IMG/VR virus record: IMGVR_UViG_3300042882_000170
Coordinates: 1-26,074 of that record
Reading direction: 5' to 3' (one strand)
Source of the DNA: a virus
Length of the DNA: 26,074 nt
Shown here piece after piece: positions 12,301 to 16,670 of the stretch. Positions within the stretch are counted from its first letter, which is position 1. Each line of letters starts with the position of its first letter. Position numbers and translations under genes: made by a program. A model generated the notes under the pieces. The model saw nothing but the letters and a program-made list of their open reading frames with translations, ran no database searches and had not been told where the DNA came from.

Positions 12301-13387
12301 AGAATGAGTCATTGCCTTTATTACTACGTAGCAAACTTCCAAACATTTTCCACTTAGTCATTGCAACATCTACAAATGCTACAAACTTTGTTTGCATAGG
12401 CTCAATAACAGAAGTTACAAATCTTGTAAATCCAATGGTATCTAAAGCATGTCTAAACATGTAGATAGATATATCTAGAAACTCTGTTATAGGCTCTAGT
12501 AAATCTTTAAGAGGAGTATTATAAGATTTTAATGCAACTTTCAAAGCATAACCTAGTAGATAAGCTTTATCTATAGAAGCACCTAATGCTTCAGATACAC
12601 CAAAAATATTCTTTGATAATTTATCTGATAGCTCTAGCCCTTTATCAAATTCAGCAAAAGCATATGCAGCGTTCTCTTTCATCTTAATTAGAGATTTTGA
12701 AAGAGTTGGTACTATATTTGTAAATTCCTTATTAATACGCTCTGCTTGGTCTGCTAAGGCTTTGAATATAACCTCTGAAGTAACTTCACCCTGTGCTGCA
12801 ATTAGGCGCATCTGACCAAGAGTAACACCCATACTATCTGCAATCATAGCTGCAATACGTGGTGTTTGTTCCATTACAGAATTAAGCTCTTCACCGCGTA
12901 ATGTACCTGAAGAAAAACCTTGACCTAGTTGTACTAACGCTGCTTTAGAGCTTTCTGCAGAAGAGCCTGAGATTGCTACTGCTTGTTGTATTGTTTTAGA
13001 AGATCTAAGTAATCGCTCAATGTCAACATTGGTACCACGCATTGCGCGTCCCATTGCTGTGAACACTTCCACAGTTTCTGAGTAGGTTCCCTTAGTTTCA
13101 TCAGCAATATTTCTAAGTCTTACTTGTGTATCATATAACTCATTACTTTTACCTACAATCAATGCAACTTTGTTTTCCATCTCTTGTAGCGATGATGTGG
13201 TATCTTCTACGTATCTTAAGAGTTGGTCTGCTGCAAAGGTAGACCCAATTGCTACAAAAGCACTTTTAAAGCCATCGGTCATTGCATTCACACTATGTGA
13301 AATTGACTTAACCGCAGTATTTACTTCCTCTAGATTTCTCTGTGCTTTTCGGGTATTAGCATCGACTTCAATTACTATACCTGACAT
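335..13387 (-). CDS. Giant tape measure protein with internal lytic transglycosylase domain
   Basis: This 4350-aa protein sets tail length and is normally ejected ahead of the DNA. Residues about 1-240 form the conserved tape measure N-terminal domain, with many short helices and the segment RGEELNSVMEQTPRIAAMIA. A very long helical middle follows, with repeated hydrophobic stretches (for example residues about 1165-1185 and 1245-1265) that could act in membrane passage. Residues about 3025-3165 are a GH23 (SLT) transglycosylase: the catalytic Glu is E3055 in ATNETANF, followed by SAGAVGIMQLM and AAYNAGEGSV. The C-terminus is Gly-rich with three GG-x-V-x-G/SDSIPA modules. The ATG at 13387 follows GGAG at a normal spacing. 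At about 1.5 angstrom per residue (known for lambda and TP901-1) the tail would be roughly 650 nm, far longer than lambda's 150 nm. A terminator-like hairpin lies just upstream. Confidence 0.95.
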   Translation of the reverse strand: MSGIVIEVDANTRKAQRNLEEVNTAVKSISHSVNAMTDGFKSAFVAIGSTFAADQLLRYVEDTTSSLQEMENKVALIVGKSNELYDTQVRLRNIADETKGTYSETVEVFTAMGRAMRGTNVDIERLLRSSKTIQQAVAISGSSAESSKAALVQLGQGFSSGTLRGEELNSVMEQTPRIAAMIADSMGVTLGQMRLIAAQGEVTSEVIFKALADQAERINKEFTNIVPTLSKSLIKMKENAAYAFAEFDKGLELSDKLSKNIFGVSEALGASIDKAYLLGYALKVALKSYNTPLKDLLEPITEFLDISIYMFRHALDTIGFTRFVTSVIEPMQTKFVAFVDVAMTKWKMFGSLLRSNKGNDSFYIIKPLKEIGNITFLTMRNSLITVEAQLTSVVQGVTGRFRAFIIKEMRSFNIGGEIAWFKISKSIIENLQESFLGINSVGAILKATTSALFVELGSSLGGLLQDLGDSLAQYDLFERIFGITTATSKLAKITGNLINTATKFGSDFFSAVIDTSETFVDELYYTLAEGLNTVLPKFAKIDMPIAFKLDALITSAEESLDGLLNSFVTFSERLAKLDLFGMLVKGLSELGVIAVDVFNVLIHWVTTFTNLVVKSDIGAWFVRAIDGIGFYADKLRNILAPIQAFGDAVIEVFFKVYDAVIGHSWWTDTVETIIYTSANLWGNTKKGLGDFGNSVIDLFENIYDKIGNILTKVAKLDFSKTMGKLNAKLYAYSPDLAGYAVSIEDSIGKAVTFLQVAFTNTKLFDGLRYSFAASMGAGFTFLEQRFRAWIATWPIALRQAFSVAAMVMVFKSLPKVIAEGVMGGWLLASAIISSTSLAITLTANTFDKSLGVELGKMAGDLAAGVVNGSVVDIPRLIGEAFAFIGNFMQNFLTGIPYVGVLFAGIFKIASLFGSGPAVGVLGAWLFGGTAVRLLSELGIYRKTMGDIVTRQRSFQSFFSGTYTGSKSGGPPTPLGKISQAFFNDTNRTQSLAIMGLGMDVSGMFNSLYKDNVIGHAIARGGLIWLALTGESGLQSMKTNILAPIMANLYSVLDRSPMWWKIKDKWNREVTSSAAGGFVGLTQWMAREAGTLATFVHDRLAMAFSNSNKIGGATFMQHLLLGRGANSFDIVDRFILQVESAMVRMKERIGRISGVGGILGWLIPSQKTVFMMLAGLALALSAMATQAAETNFDNKFVKVSKGGDKEQMAKDGNLNQYGKYTNDIKGITEEWNLAATIGNPLQAIKDAWDTINVTATQWLLGITAGATVFLIVAKELKRTLTATYAEVDRAGLVMTAISYLVKSTFRIITSTIVEALRLLYFETVSFKREKLTGLAYATAMIQSALAVIVRFIAAIYIPQAFGLGGMGMGIGALAAWAAYSSGPAVALRMAANKKLEAALLMRDTLLMKLDNKFANLAYLNARVPTSTGVLRSVDILLQTAAAAGAMVSGRLRSLPAGMLKESIAEGRGAHIAQYVASTSYAGAAQQVAMGISASKQALINKLDTAKMFNRTGVQESLAVFTMLEDKFIRFASTLKAIRSVLDSGMSILGAAATYRAMSSMMALYIVGNLVNAFANPKKRGEQEGFLGSGHAIGMDYFGNMPFFGGEVPLSHLLIPGAMGIWMLKSAKRVGLARAHDVSFAKQTARYEKTYASQIAADASALNQYKAQQAIYESTVAANPAASMVPPIVPTATAPARPVKKSQIELEARDAKKRAFMEWQKNSEDRAWMARQESKLFQKQGLGTAAEYLAMTTMQQRDTGVRATRQGFMQGRYDERMAAGRGSVIRHTMPAVAGAGVAGLGMMAVGGYLGAKAGSSMSDGSQEGISLGAVIGAGLAGWIGKDVVTSLFNVLKNTKNLALFKWTWIPVAMAMAWDSISTAHKTIWDRIIGLWDSFKNMIGLKEEPKDLKTGLGQSNMVEAAKLGISPSFDISKIDMEKLSYSESTILKDTLKKADEALNAAHAERLRLGYVTDETASAANESLKALARMSKEFAAKTKINVEETANQMLLLSRKNDLDPTRGTQAKDFIGGNWKELLGAVAMTVLGSKLKLLAPLGAELAPAAAGTSNAARYGRYISDKGGNIVRVAASFIGLKGMQEDMSTAIASGAVEGLSVGLMVPGPYKAVSGAIGLAVGAGIGAATSAFSSRKEDYQRRDFVEFPSSQGYVPSIPTTYNPMESQRPDYLTVATSDAERARLEAENLRKSFINSIKESTSAYNQMDKGSGLAAEYSDRLAELNKTYHGFKATQYEIGDSGAINNKELNAKYYRKLKENVEALQEWTDASIKQTEFLRKVSAREAIAKNEPGFWKPLGVTLDNLKDFQLSGPQFAVGQDVKKRADTLVHQTQFSDNADSNANLFEKKRLADKRIYLQTLEADKYLNSGMALTKLGNDISLALGDEVKYLSEDITNNLRERIRKIQFVEEQALTRIQLPSLENLDAMPLADRSAAKIRNQVLMDKYNSDVERADARKKALPGFRFGTRYAALDAVTKTPEAMSAKMTNLYAADATKALANYRELGLEQTNDLMLTKERLSVIRDYAVSEHKLDLLVDVDKLISSVDKALTPLQLTVSAALENAFAGLSDQAVTFLPADTFIELKSIGTQIARIKKDLDDPESQFLPQEDLIAKKNALKDLKARAEDLVAVLQTATGDTMLAAVSDLGLSVTQRASVSLSQMKAALALKNGIASVAGQLANTTDPTEQQRLIQKAAGYENTRDLLKFTATLDKSGFNTVAEALGLDLNKLSNKGKSLLKEFSGLAKYINILKADSVQLNSQAAIDKYLSNLTALARLTERVQMTNKQNTLEILGDLAGGKTSVNLAEQLSLGVVNGLSNTSKVLKQKLSEAIADSGDVLDGVALKIAKGIDALSSYQPLIAFFDSLADKAETAIHGGIGRALEQVNKAFPDLKIDATVMGKMDAGARKSLTDKAYNVNILRELQTKPLNEDQAKVLNRLGELGPEKTIEEFAKVGKSLLESIGITDIQLNTVALDGVQNALKFNTDAINANTSSLGGKPPPASENTGIVTPKSEFKNTGTQYDEMFKKYGEMNNVPPALLKAIATNETANFDTKAVSSAGAVGIMQLMKATGDRFGVTDRTNAEQSIAGAGKYLRYLMDKFPTLEEVSAAYNAGEGSVERANAKAKANGGSFKDYLPRPKETVPYTGRVMADYANFSKPVEPPKITEKYIEYGDKIGSQLNKFFSYKPPANEVPFGFSTNLENFIPKKSDIELPDAQMAYEDFKPFKVTLSKPNKPTTTVNGGTDLDTNMNGINITARDKRDDIYKSLDSFDRMFGDFGTADLADTMDKIREGLKATGEGNPAYDAQHIAEKIADQIGVNTNLPDLKLGALPDTSIKTVGSQVDLKPFTNALEVYGNSVPTEAPTVMDTFRGSNKPLAGQYGDALGLDPKALQTLSAGQFSALDTMTAARANVQQQLTEGLGTKGYDASAATQALKNLDDQINSFVEGVNANVAELKVDKAGAYMAANKNNITGFLGKFSSIGTEVTGMMNEADKATAKSMAIQKLYLEDKLAKDSIAGKSTQETSKQLADLADAEGYLKDKTLEAANAVREAGKAFADSITSTFKDAFKGLLNRESDKGKSVFKTFTDKLVKGIKDQTVDIFTNAVTDSIGLGKGGLFTKMLSRTGAGLSSGFRALGGGVQSLLSGKGSWSGFTSGVSSWFSDLTANLDNATPEEIQMAAATKFSDAVDRFAGGGAISGAANAATGSGIGGALMSAMPWVGGAAGVAGLGYMATKGGDWSSGLKDLGANFTTKAGSALTPSGNPMETLDPRTGLFGKMDPFDADVTGLFNNKSSSNKNGWSAGLSDSLAKSTPDTTGLWDIIMKPIKWFFSLIGDGFTGIMSFFTGAGQGVGTSSGKPESATSPLDSFKLKFANGGPVSGGGTTTSDSIPAMLSDGEFVINAKSTRENREMLERINRGEVVKRSLGGIVSMGTSLAGRAIGGKTGTALSSLGSIASGVAGMLSSQQAEQAAESLLAASQHLETAATALENFAATGSMGGGAGGFGGLNGSTIGLNGIPEGMTNFSRQTGMEGATTQGIADTSGYGATPGLTPISSVGMGDLSASGGMVGGGLFDGIGKFFEDFDFGKIFGSLGNLFGLGAATGGHIVGPGSGTSDSIPANLSNGEFVVNAAATKGNLGLLHSINAGKKVQHRALGGLLTMIPGLVGGIGGMIKGGGGGGAGGIMGMISQLLGPLMKLFGGGAGGGGIMSLFGGTKAATGGKIVGPGSGTSDSIPAMISNGEFVVNAAATKANLGLLHSLNSGRQHFAEGGLAGVSSGIMTTPTSKGFKPISVDKSTKSTQQVVNLNITGDISRQTKSEIFKMMPTIASGVNLQNKEAGIKR
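589..1747 (-). repeat. Three GG...SDSIPA..S.GEFVVNA modules in the tape measure C-terminus
   Basis: Three related coding modules lie at 1747-1614, 1063-931 and 714-589 (about residues 3880-3924, 4108-4152 and 4224-4266). Each carries SDSIPA, then GEFV(V/I)NA, then a Thr/Lys-rich turn and a helix containing LLHS or MLER. Copies two and three are close at the DNA level and nearly identical in protein (VGPGSGTSDSIPA). The first copy is more diverged. Glycine-rich linkers separate them. Single or repeated copies of this module are common at the C-terminal end of tape measure proteins. A structural role at the tail tip is plausible but inferred. Confidence 0.85.
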
Positions 13388-13400
13388 TTAAATTCTCCAT

Positions 13401-13431
13401 TAAAAACCCCCTTACATAAGAATAAGGGGGT
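13401..13431 (-). terminator. Rho-independent terminator-like hairpin before the tape measure gene
   Basis: On the minus strand a perfect 9-bp stem, ACCCCCTTA paired with TAAGGGGGT, encloses an 8-base loop and is followed by TTTTAA. The arms are 13431-13423 and 13414-13406. The hairpin starts 4 bases after the stop codon of the upstream gene, and the tape measure gene begins 13 bases after the T run. Since downstream genes lie in the same direction, it probably acts as a partial terminator that lowers tape measure transcription. Confidence 0.8.
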
Positions 13432-13435
13432 AGTA

Positions 13436-13729
13436 TTATTTAGGTGTAACAATTACACCATTAGGGCTTACATTTTCATTTGCAAGCAGAGTTCTTTCTA
13501 TAAAATGCGTGGGTGCTTGTGTACTGCTCCCTGCATTGAGTCTATCAATGTATTCAACATCATTGCTTATCTGACCGTCTTCATATTTCCAACCTGCTCT
13601 AGCTCTACCCGTATCTATAGGTGTTGCTGCACGTAACTCTTCCACTAATCTCTTAGCTTCTTTGTTTTTGATAATTTCAGACTTTTGTTTAAACTCTGAC
13701 ATTAAATTTAAATCAATTTTCATATTCAT
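13436..13729 (-). CDS. HK97-gp10-like tail/neck protein
   Basis: The 97-aa product has the signature ATPIDTGRARAGW (residues about 35-47), then a YIDRLNAGSSTQAPTHFIE segment. These resemble HK97 gp10-type proteins and the minor tail protein Z group, in which a (T/P)xDTGxLRxxW element is followed by a YAxxLExGxSxxAPxG segment. Family members usually act at the head-tail joint or in tail completion. The start overlaps the stop of the frameshifted chaperone reading as ATGA, so coupling is likely. A second Met at position 3 (MNMK) is an alternative start. Its position between chaperone and tape measure is unusual for gp10 itself, which normally precedes the tail tube gene. The exact role is therefore uncertain although the family resemblance is fair. 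Confidence 0.7.
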   Translation of the reverse strand: MNMKIDLNLMSEFKQKSEIIKNKEAKRLVEELRAATPIDTGRARAGWKYEDGQISNDVEYIDRLNAGSSTQAPTHFIERTLLANENVSPNGVIVTPK

Positions 13730-14378
13730 TTAAGAACAGACTCCCCGCCTGTGGCAGTTGCAAGTTTCTGGAAGAATCCAGAACGCTTAAAGCTGCTGGT
13801 ATCAAAACTACCATCCGAATTAACCTTGGAGGGCGGATTATAAATAGGCTCTAATGAAGTAAATAGCTGCCAAGGCTTTTGATTAACACCCTGTGCCTGT
13901 AAGAGCTTAGCAGCACGATCATCTGCTCTCCACTCTACAGGCCGCCTTTCAAAATAGTTAAACCAGCCTAAAAGCTCTTCATAAGTCATATCTTCGTATA
14001 ACTTGCTAACAGGCATTTTAAGTTGATACGCTATTTCAAAAATAGGAAGCTCTTCGTCACTTAAGACGACTTTCCCTGATCTTGACCCATACCTGAGAAT
14101 TTCATAATATCATTTGAAAGTCTAGATAATTCATCCATTGGAAAGTTATCAAAATCATCATCGGTTAATTCGTCACCGCCTTCTACAGCAGAACGAATTA
14201 CTAGTTTCAAAACTTCCAAACCAGCAGTCTCATCTTTTTCAATATCTTGAGCACGCTTTTGGATTTCTACAACTTCTGCTACTGTTAGTTTCGAAATTTT
14301 AACATCACTACCTAAAAATTTAGTAGATTTGTTCATTTTTTGGCCGACTAGACCTTTAATACCTTTTGCTTCTGACAT
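13726..14378 (-). CDS. Tail assembly chaperone, -1 frameshift product (gpGT-like)
   Basis: A -1 slip at the heptamer GGGAAAG joins the chaperone frame to a second frame that ends at 13726. From the start at 14378 there are 103 codons before the slip and 114 residues after it, about 217 aa in all. The extension reads VVLSDEELPIFEIAYQLKMP, then continues with YEELLGWFNYFERRPVEWR and AAKLLQAQGV, which is a typical T-domain of lambda/HK97-type gpGT proteins. These bind the tape measure protein and deliver it to tail tube subunits. An ATG at 14016 inside the extension could suggest a separate gene. However, the frame is open and conserved-looking upstream of it right back to the slip site, and the spacing fits the classic arrangement. 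Confidence 0.9.
14061..14378 (-). CDS. Tail assembly chaperone, zero-frame product (gpG-like)
   Basis: The 105-aa product begins MSEAKGIKGLVGQKM. It contains FLGSDVKISKLTVAEVVEIQ, an acidic LTDDDFDNFPMDELSRLSN segment and ends FSGMGQDQGKSS. This pattern is typical of short tail chaperones, which coat the tape measure during tail assembly and are absent from the virion. I chose the ATG at 14378 because AAGG lies 8 bases upstream and the start falls just past the previous gene's stop. An upstream in-frame ATG at 14408 would add ten residues but lies inside the preceding gene. The last codons contain the frameshift site for the longer form. Confidence 0.88.
   Translation of the reverse strand: MSEAKGIKGLVGQKMNKSTKFLGSDVKISKLTVAEVVEIQKRAQDIEKDETAGLEVLKLVIRSAVEGGDELTDDDFDNFPMDELSRLSNDIMKFSGMGQDQGKSS
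14070..14076 (-). promoter_or_regulatory. Programmed -1 ribosomal frameshift site GGGAAAG
   Basis: On the minus strand the zero-frame codons are CAG GGA AAG TCG TCT TAA. The heptamer G GGA AAG is the same slippery sequence used by phage lambda for G to GT. It sits two codons before the zero-frame stop at 14063-14061. After the slip the frame remains open for 114 codons. Confidence 0.9.
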
Positions 14379-14379
14379 A

Positions 14380-14595
14380 TTATTTACCTTGATTGTTTGG
14401 GCGTTCATTTAGTTGCGCTCTCATTTGATGTAATACGGATAATGCTTCAAACGCTTCCACTGATTTTTCAGCTGAAAGTGAACCATCTTTCGTACGTTGG
14501 AATGTTTTATTAATACTGACGTCTATACTTTTCAGCATATGTTTAACGGTAATACCGACAACATAGTCAATACTGAATGGTTTAATTTTAGCCAT
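14380..14595 (-). CDS. Small protein between tail tube and chaperone genes
   Basis: The 71-aa product begins MAKIKPFSIDYVVGITVKHM and ends with a charged NERPNNQGK tail. I do not recognise its family. It is rich in predicted helix and has no membrane segment or Cys motif. The frame is open further upstream to a GTG at 14661, but that start would overlap both the end of the tail tube gene and a terminator-like hairpin. The ATG at 14595, after the hairpin, is therefore preferred; its ribosome binding site (GAG about 8 bases upstream) is weak. The next gene's start is two bases beyond its stop. A tail-assembly role is inferred from position only. Confidence 0.65.
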   Translation of the reverse strand: MAKIKPFSIDYVVGITVKHMLKSIDVSINKTFQRTKDGSLSAEKSVEAFEALSVLHQMRAQLNERPNNQGK

Positions 14596-14604
14596 TGTTG
14601 TCTC

Positions 14605-14633
14605 GAAAAGAAATGGAGGGCCGAAACCCTCCA
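14605..14633 (-). terminator. Terminator-like hairpin after the second tail tube gene
   Basis: On the minus strand TGGAGGG and CCCTCCA form a perfect 7-bp stem around TTTCGG, followed by TTTCTTTTC. The arms are 14633-14627 and 14620-14614. The hairpin begins 8 bases past the stop codon of the second tail tube gene. It is probably a partial terminator that separates abundant tube protein from the less abundant chaperone. Confidence 0.65.
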
Positions 14634-14641
14634 CAATTAAA

Positions 14642-15334
14642 CTAAGCTGCTGTATAAGCACCTTTAATTTCTGATTGTACTGAGATAGTGAGCTTAGCAG
14701 TCATTGCCTCTGTTAAGCTTGAAGTTACTTCTAGAGCTTCAATCTTACCTAAGAAATAAAAGCAAGAATGCTCAGCACTTGCAGCTAACTCAGAAGTTGT
14801 GTAACCGCTAGGCTCTGTACCTAACAAAGTAAAACGGAATACATATGTCTTGCCATCACCAACTTTAGGCTGACGAGCTACACCATCTTCATCATGTACA
14901 ATTGCATCTGCCCACAAACTAGGAATATAGTTCAAGGTGACTTCCATGTTCGGAAGATCGGCTTGTCCTTGTACCTGCTTAGAAGTTTTAGAGCCGTATT
15001 CAGGAACCTTAGTGATATTAGCAGGTGTGCCTAGAGCAGGGAATTCTTTTAAGTGAGTAATACGAATAAACTCTGCATTGCCAGCAGCTGCCCCTGGCAC
15101 TACAGTGTTAGTAGTATCAATCAAATCTGCGAAAGATACACCACCCGCAATACTATCATCAATCAAAACTAGTTTTGACTTATTATCAAATAGTTGCCCA
15201 AGCTTTGCTTCAACAGTAGATGGTGTACTGAATGCTGAATCCCAATCTGAACTAGTAACTGGATAGTTAGTGATTGATAAATCAGAGAACATTACTGCGG
15301 TTAAGCTAGAAATGTGACCTTTTGCCGTTGCCAT
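14642..15334 (-). CDS. Major tail tube protein paralogue 2
   Basis: This 230-aa protein shares most of its length with the 190-aa product of the gene just upstream. Both start with an ISSLTAxMFSDLS segment, carry KEFPALGTPANITKVPEYGS and QADLPNMExTLNYIPSLWA, and end EALEVTSSLTEAMTAKLTISVQSEIKGAYT. Copy 2 has about 40 additional residues near positions 50-85, including DDSIAGGVSFADLIDTTNTV. The fold is expected to be the tail tube (TTP/gpV-like) beta barrel, whose subunits stack as hexamers around the tape measure. AAGGAGG lies 4 bases upstream of the ATG, the strongest ribosome binding site I noticed. Two tube-like genes could give a mixed tube or a specialised terminal ring. Neither is truncated. 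Confidence 0.8.
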   Translation of the reverse strand: MATAKGHISSLTAVMFSDLSITNYPVTSSDWDSAFSTPSTVEAKLGQLFDNKSKLVLIDDSIAGGVSFADLIDTTNTVVPGAAAGNAEFIRITHLKEFPALGTPANITKVPEYGSKTSKQVQGQADLPNMEVTLNYIPSLWADAIVHDEDGVARQPKVGDGKTYVFRFTLLGTEPSGYTTSELAASAEHSCFYFLGKIEALEVTSSLTEAMTAKLTISVQSEIKGAYTAA

Positions 15335-15761
15335 AAGGCCTCCTTAGTTAGTGTATGCGCCTTTAATTTCAGATTGTACTGAAATTGTTAGCTTAGCAGT
15401 CATAGCTTCAGTTAAACTTGAAGTTACTTCCAATGCTTCCATTTTACCTAAGAAGTAAAAGCAAGAGTTTTCAATAGTAGCCAAGTTGGCAGAAGTTAAG
15501 CCTGCAACAGGATCTGTACCTAATAATGCAAAACGGAAAATGTAAAGTTTGCCATCGCCAACCTTAACACCTGTTGCTGCATTAGAAGCAGCTTCGTTAC
15601 GTAATTCGTTACCAGCCCACAAGCTTGGGATATAGTTAAGCGTAATTTCCATGTTTGGAAGATCAGCTTGGCCTTGCACTTGTTTAGAAGTTTTAGAACC
15701 GTATTCAGGAACTTTAGTGATATTTGCGGGAGTACCTAACGCAGGAAACTCTTTCAAATGC
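14938..15761. repeat. Diverged tandem duplication within the two tail tube genes
   Basis: Segments 14938-15056 and 15643-15761 align without gaps at an offset of 705 bases and share most bases; many differences are silent third positions. They encode nearly the same peptide in both tail tube genes. The similarity also covers the 3' ends of both genes (about 14645-14740 and 15350-15445). The duplicate copies have diverged by codon-synonymous change, so the event is not very recent. Confidence 0.85.
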
Positions 15762-15916
15762 GAAATAGATACTAATGTATTAGCGCCAGTACCTGCAAAT
15801 TTACCATTATAGTCTGCTTCTGTAGCTAATGCGTTCCATGCTGCGTCTGAACTTGCGGTTGGGTTTACTGATAAATCAGAGAACATTGCAGCGGTTAAGC
15901 TAGAAATGTGTGCCAT
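15344..15916 (-). CDS. Major tail tube protein paralogue 1
   Basis: This 190-aa protein is the shorter of two tandem tail tube paralogues. It begins MAHISSLTAAMFSDLSVNPT and shares long near-identical blocks with the downstream gene, especially KEFPALGTPANITKVPEYGS. Its position after the tail terminator gene and before the chaperone is the classic place for the major tail protein. It lacks the extra N-terminal segment of copy 2, so it is the more economical candidate for the bulk tube subunit. AAGGA lies about 6 bases before the ATG. The paralogy is seen directly; the tail tube fold is inferred from position and size. Confidence 0.8.
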   Translation of the reverse strand: MAHISSLTAAMFSDLSVNPTASSDAAWNALATEADYNGKFAGTGANTLVSISHLKEFPALGTPANITKVPEYGSKTSKQVQGQADLPNMEITLNYIPSLWAGNELRNEAASNAATGVKVGDGKLYIFRFALLGTDPVAGLTSANLATIENSCFYFLGKMEALEVTSSLTEAMTAKLTISVQSEIKGAYTN

Positions 15917-15918
15917 TG

Positions 15919-16329
15919 TTATTCCTTACAAAAATAATTAAATGTGATAGAGTAAGTGACTCTATATAGTGAAGGCGTGTCCTTATCAACACCGTTAGGA
16001 CTAATTGAACTAAACCCAAATTGAGTTTGAGCTGTATCCGTTAGATGTTTTATAGACTTATTCACTAGATGAGAATCAAGTGCGTCTGCTATCTCGAAGG
16101 CACGTCTTGTACCTTCTCCGGCAGGTATAAAAATATCAATTATGAGAATACCTTTTGTAGAGTTACGGTTTAAACCGTTTCCACTGGGTATCACAGAGAC
16201 GCGAATAAATTCTTTGCCACTGCTCACAGCTATATAATTTGTCGGGAATGTTTTTATATCTTCTGCTACCCACTCAGGAGAAGCAAATACACTAAAGACA
16301 TCCTGTTCAAGACTTACGAATTTTCCCAT
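15919..16329 (-). CDS. Probable tail terminator protein
   Basis: The 136-aa protein contains a beta-rich middle with GILIIDIFIPAGEGTRRAFE and ends RVTYSITFNYFCKE. The size, the amphipathic strand pattern and the location directly before the tail tube gene fit a tail terminator (lambda gpU-like), which caps the tail tube and mates with the head connector. The ATG overlaps the stop of the upstream gene as TAATG. I cannot confirm the family from sequence motifs alone. An alternative is another tail completion protein. Confidence 0.6.
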   Translation of the reverse strand: MGKFVSLEQDVFSVFASPEWVAEDIKTFPTNYIAVSSGKEFIRVSVIPSGNGLNRNSTKGILIIDIFIPAGEGTRRAFEIADALDSHLVNKSIKHLTDTAQTQFGFSSISPNGVDKDTPSLYRVTYSITFNYFCKE

Positions 16330-16670
16330 TATAATGTCCTCGTAAGCTCTAGTACGCTAGTGTATGTATTTGAGATGATTATAGTACCAATAGTCCATTC
16401 CACCCCGTTATTCACAACAGTAGAAAATAAAGACAAATCACCGACATCCTTATTCTTTAATAGAATTTGTAAGGATTCTGAATCTTTTGTCTTTTTAGTT
16501 TTTAATGGAATGACCTTTACGGGGATACTAGTTATTACACCAGTGTCCACAGTACCAGTACTAAAATCAAATTCTTTTGCAGCCTTCTGAAAGGTTACAA
16601 GAACCGCTAAGTCCTTGGCCATATTAAAAGCCATATTCAGCTGACTACCAATAAGTCCTTTATAGGCCAT
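16329..16670 (-). CDS. Probable head-tail joining (head closure/stopper) protein
   Basis: The 113-aa product begins MAYKGLIGSQLNMAFNMAKD, then is mostly beta strand (VLVTFQKAAKEFDFSTGTV, then VKVIPLKTKKTKDSES). It ends with a strand-rich NTYTSVLELTRTL. Proteins of this size between the connector adaptor and tail terminator usually form the stopper ring that closes the portal channel after packaging. The pattern of a short N-terminal helix followed by a small barrel fits such proteins. Both ends overlap neighbouring genes by TAATG, which points to coupled translation. The function is inferred from position and size. Confidence 0.6.
   Translation of the reverse strand: MAYKGLIGSQLNMAFNMAKDLAVLVTFQKAAKEFDFSTGTVDTGVITSIPVKVIPLKTKKTKDSESLQILLKNKDVGDLSLFSTVVNNGVEWTIGTIIISNTYTSVLELTRTL

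Noticed and set aside
13726-14016. A stand-alone 96-aa gene starting at the ATG at 14016
   Set aside because: The same frame stays open upstream with conserved-looking residues (SDEELPIFEIAYQLK) right to a GGGAAAG slip site, so this is the -1 frameshift extension of the tail chaperone, not a separate gene.
14596-14661. An N-terminal extension of the 71-aa gene from a GTG at 14661
   Set aside because: It would overlap the end of the tail tube gene and run through a terminator-like hairpin. The internal ATG at 14595 removes both problems.
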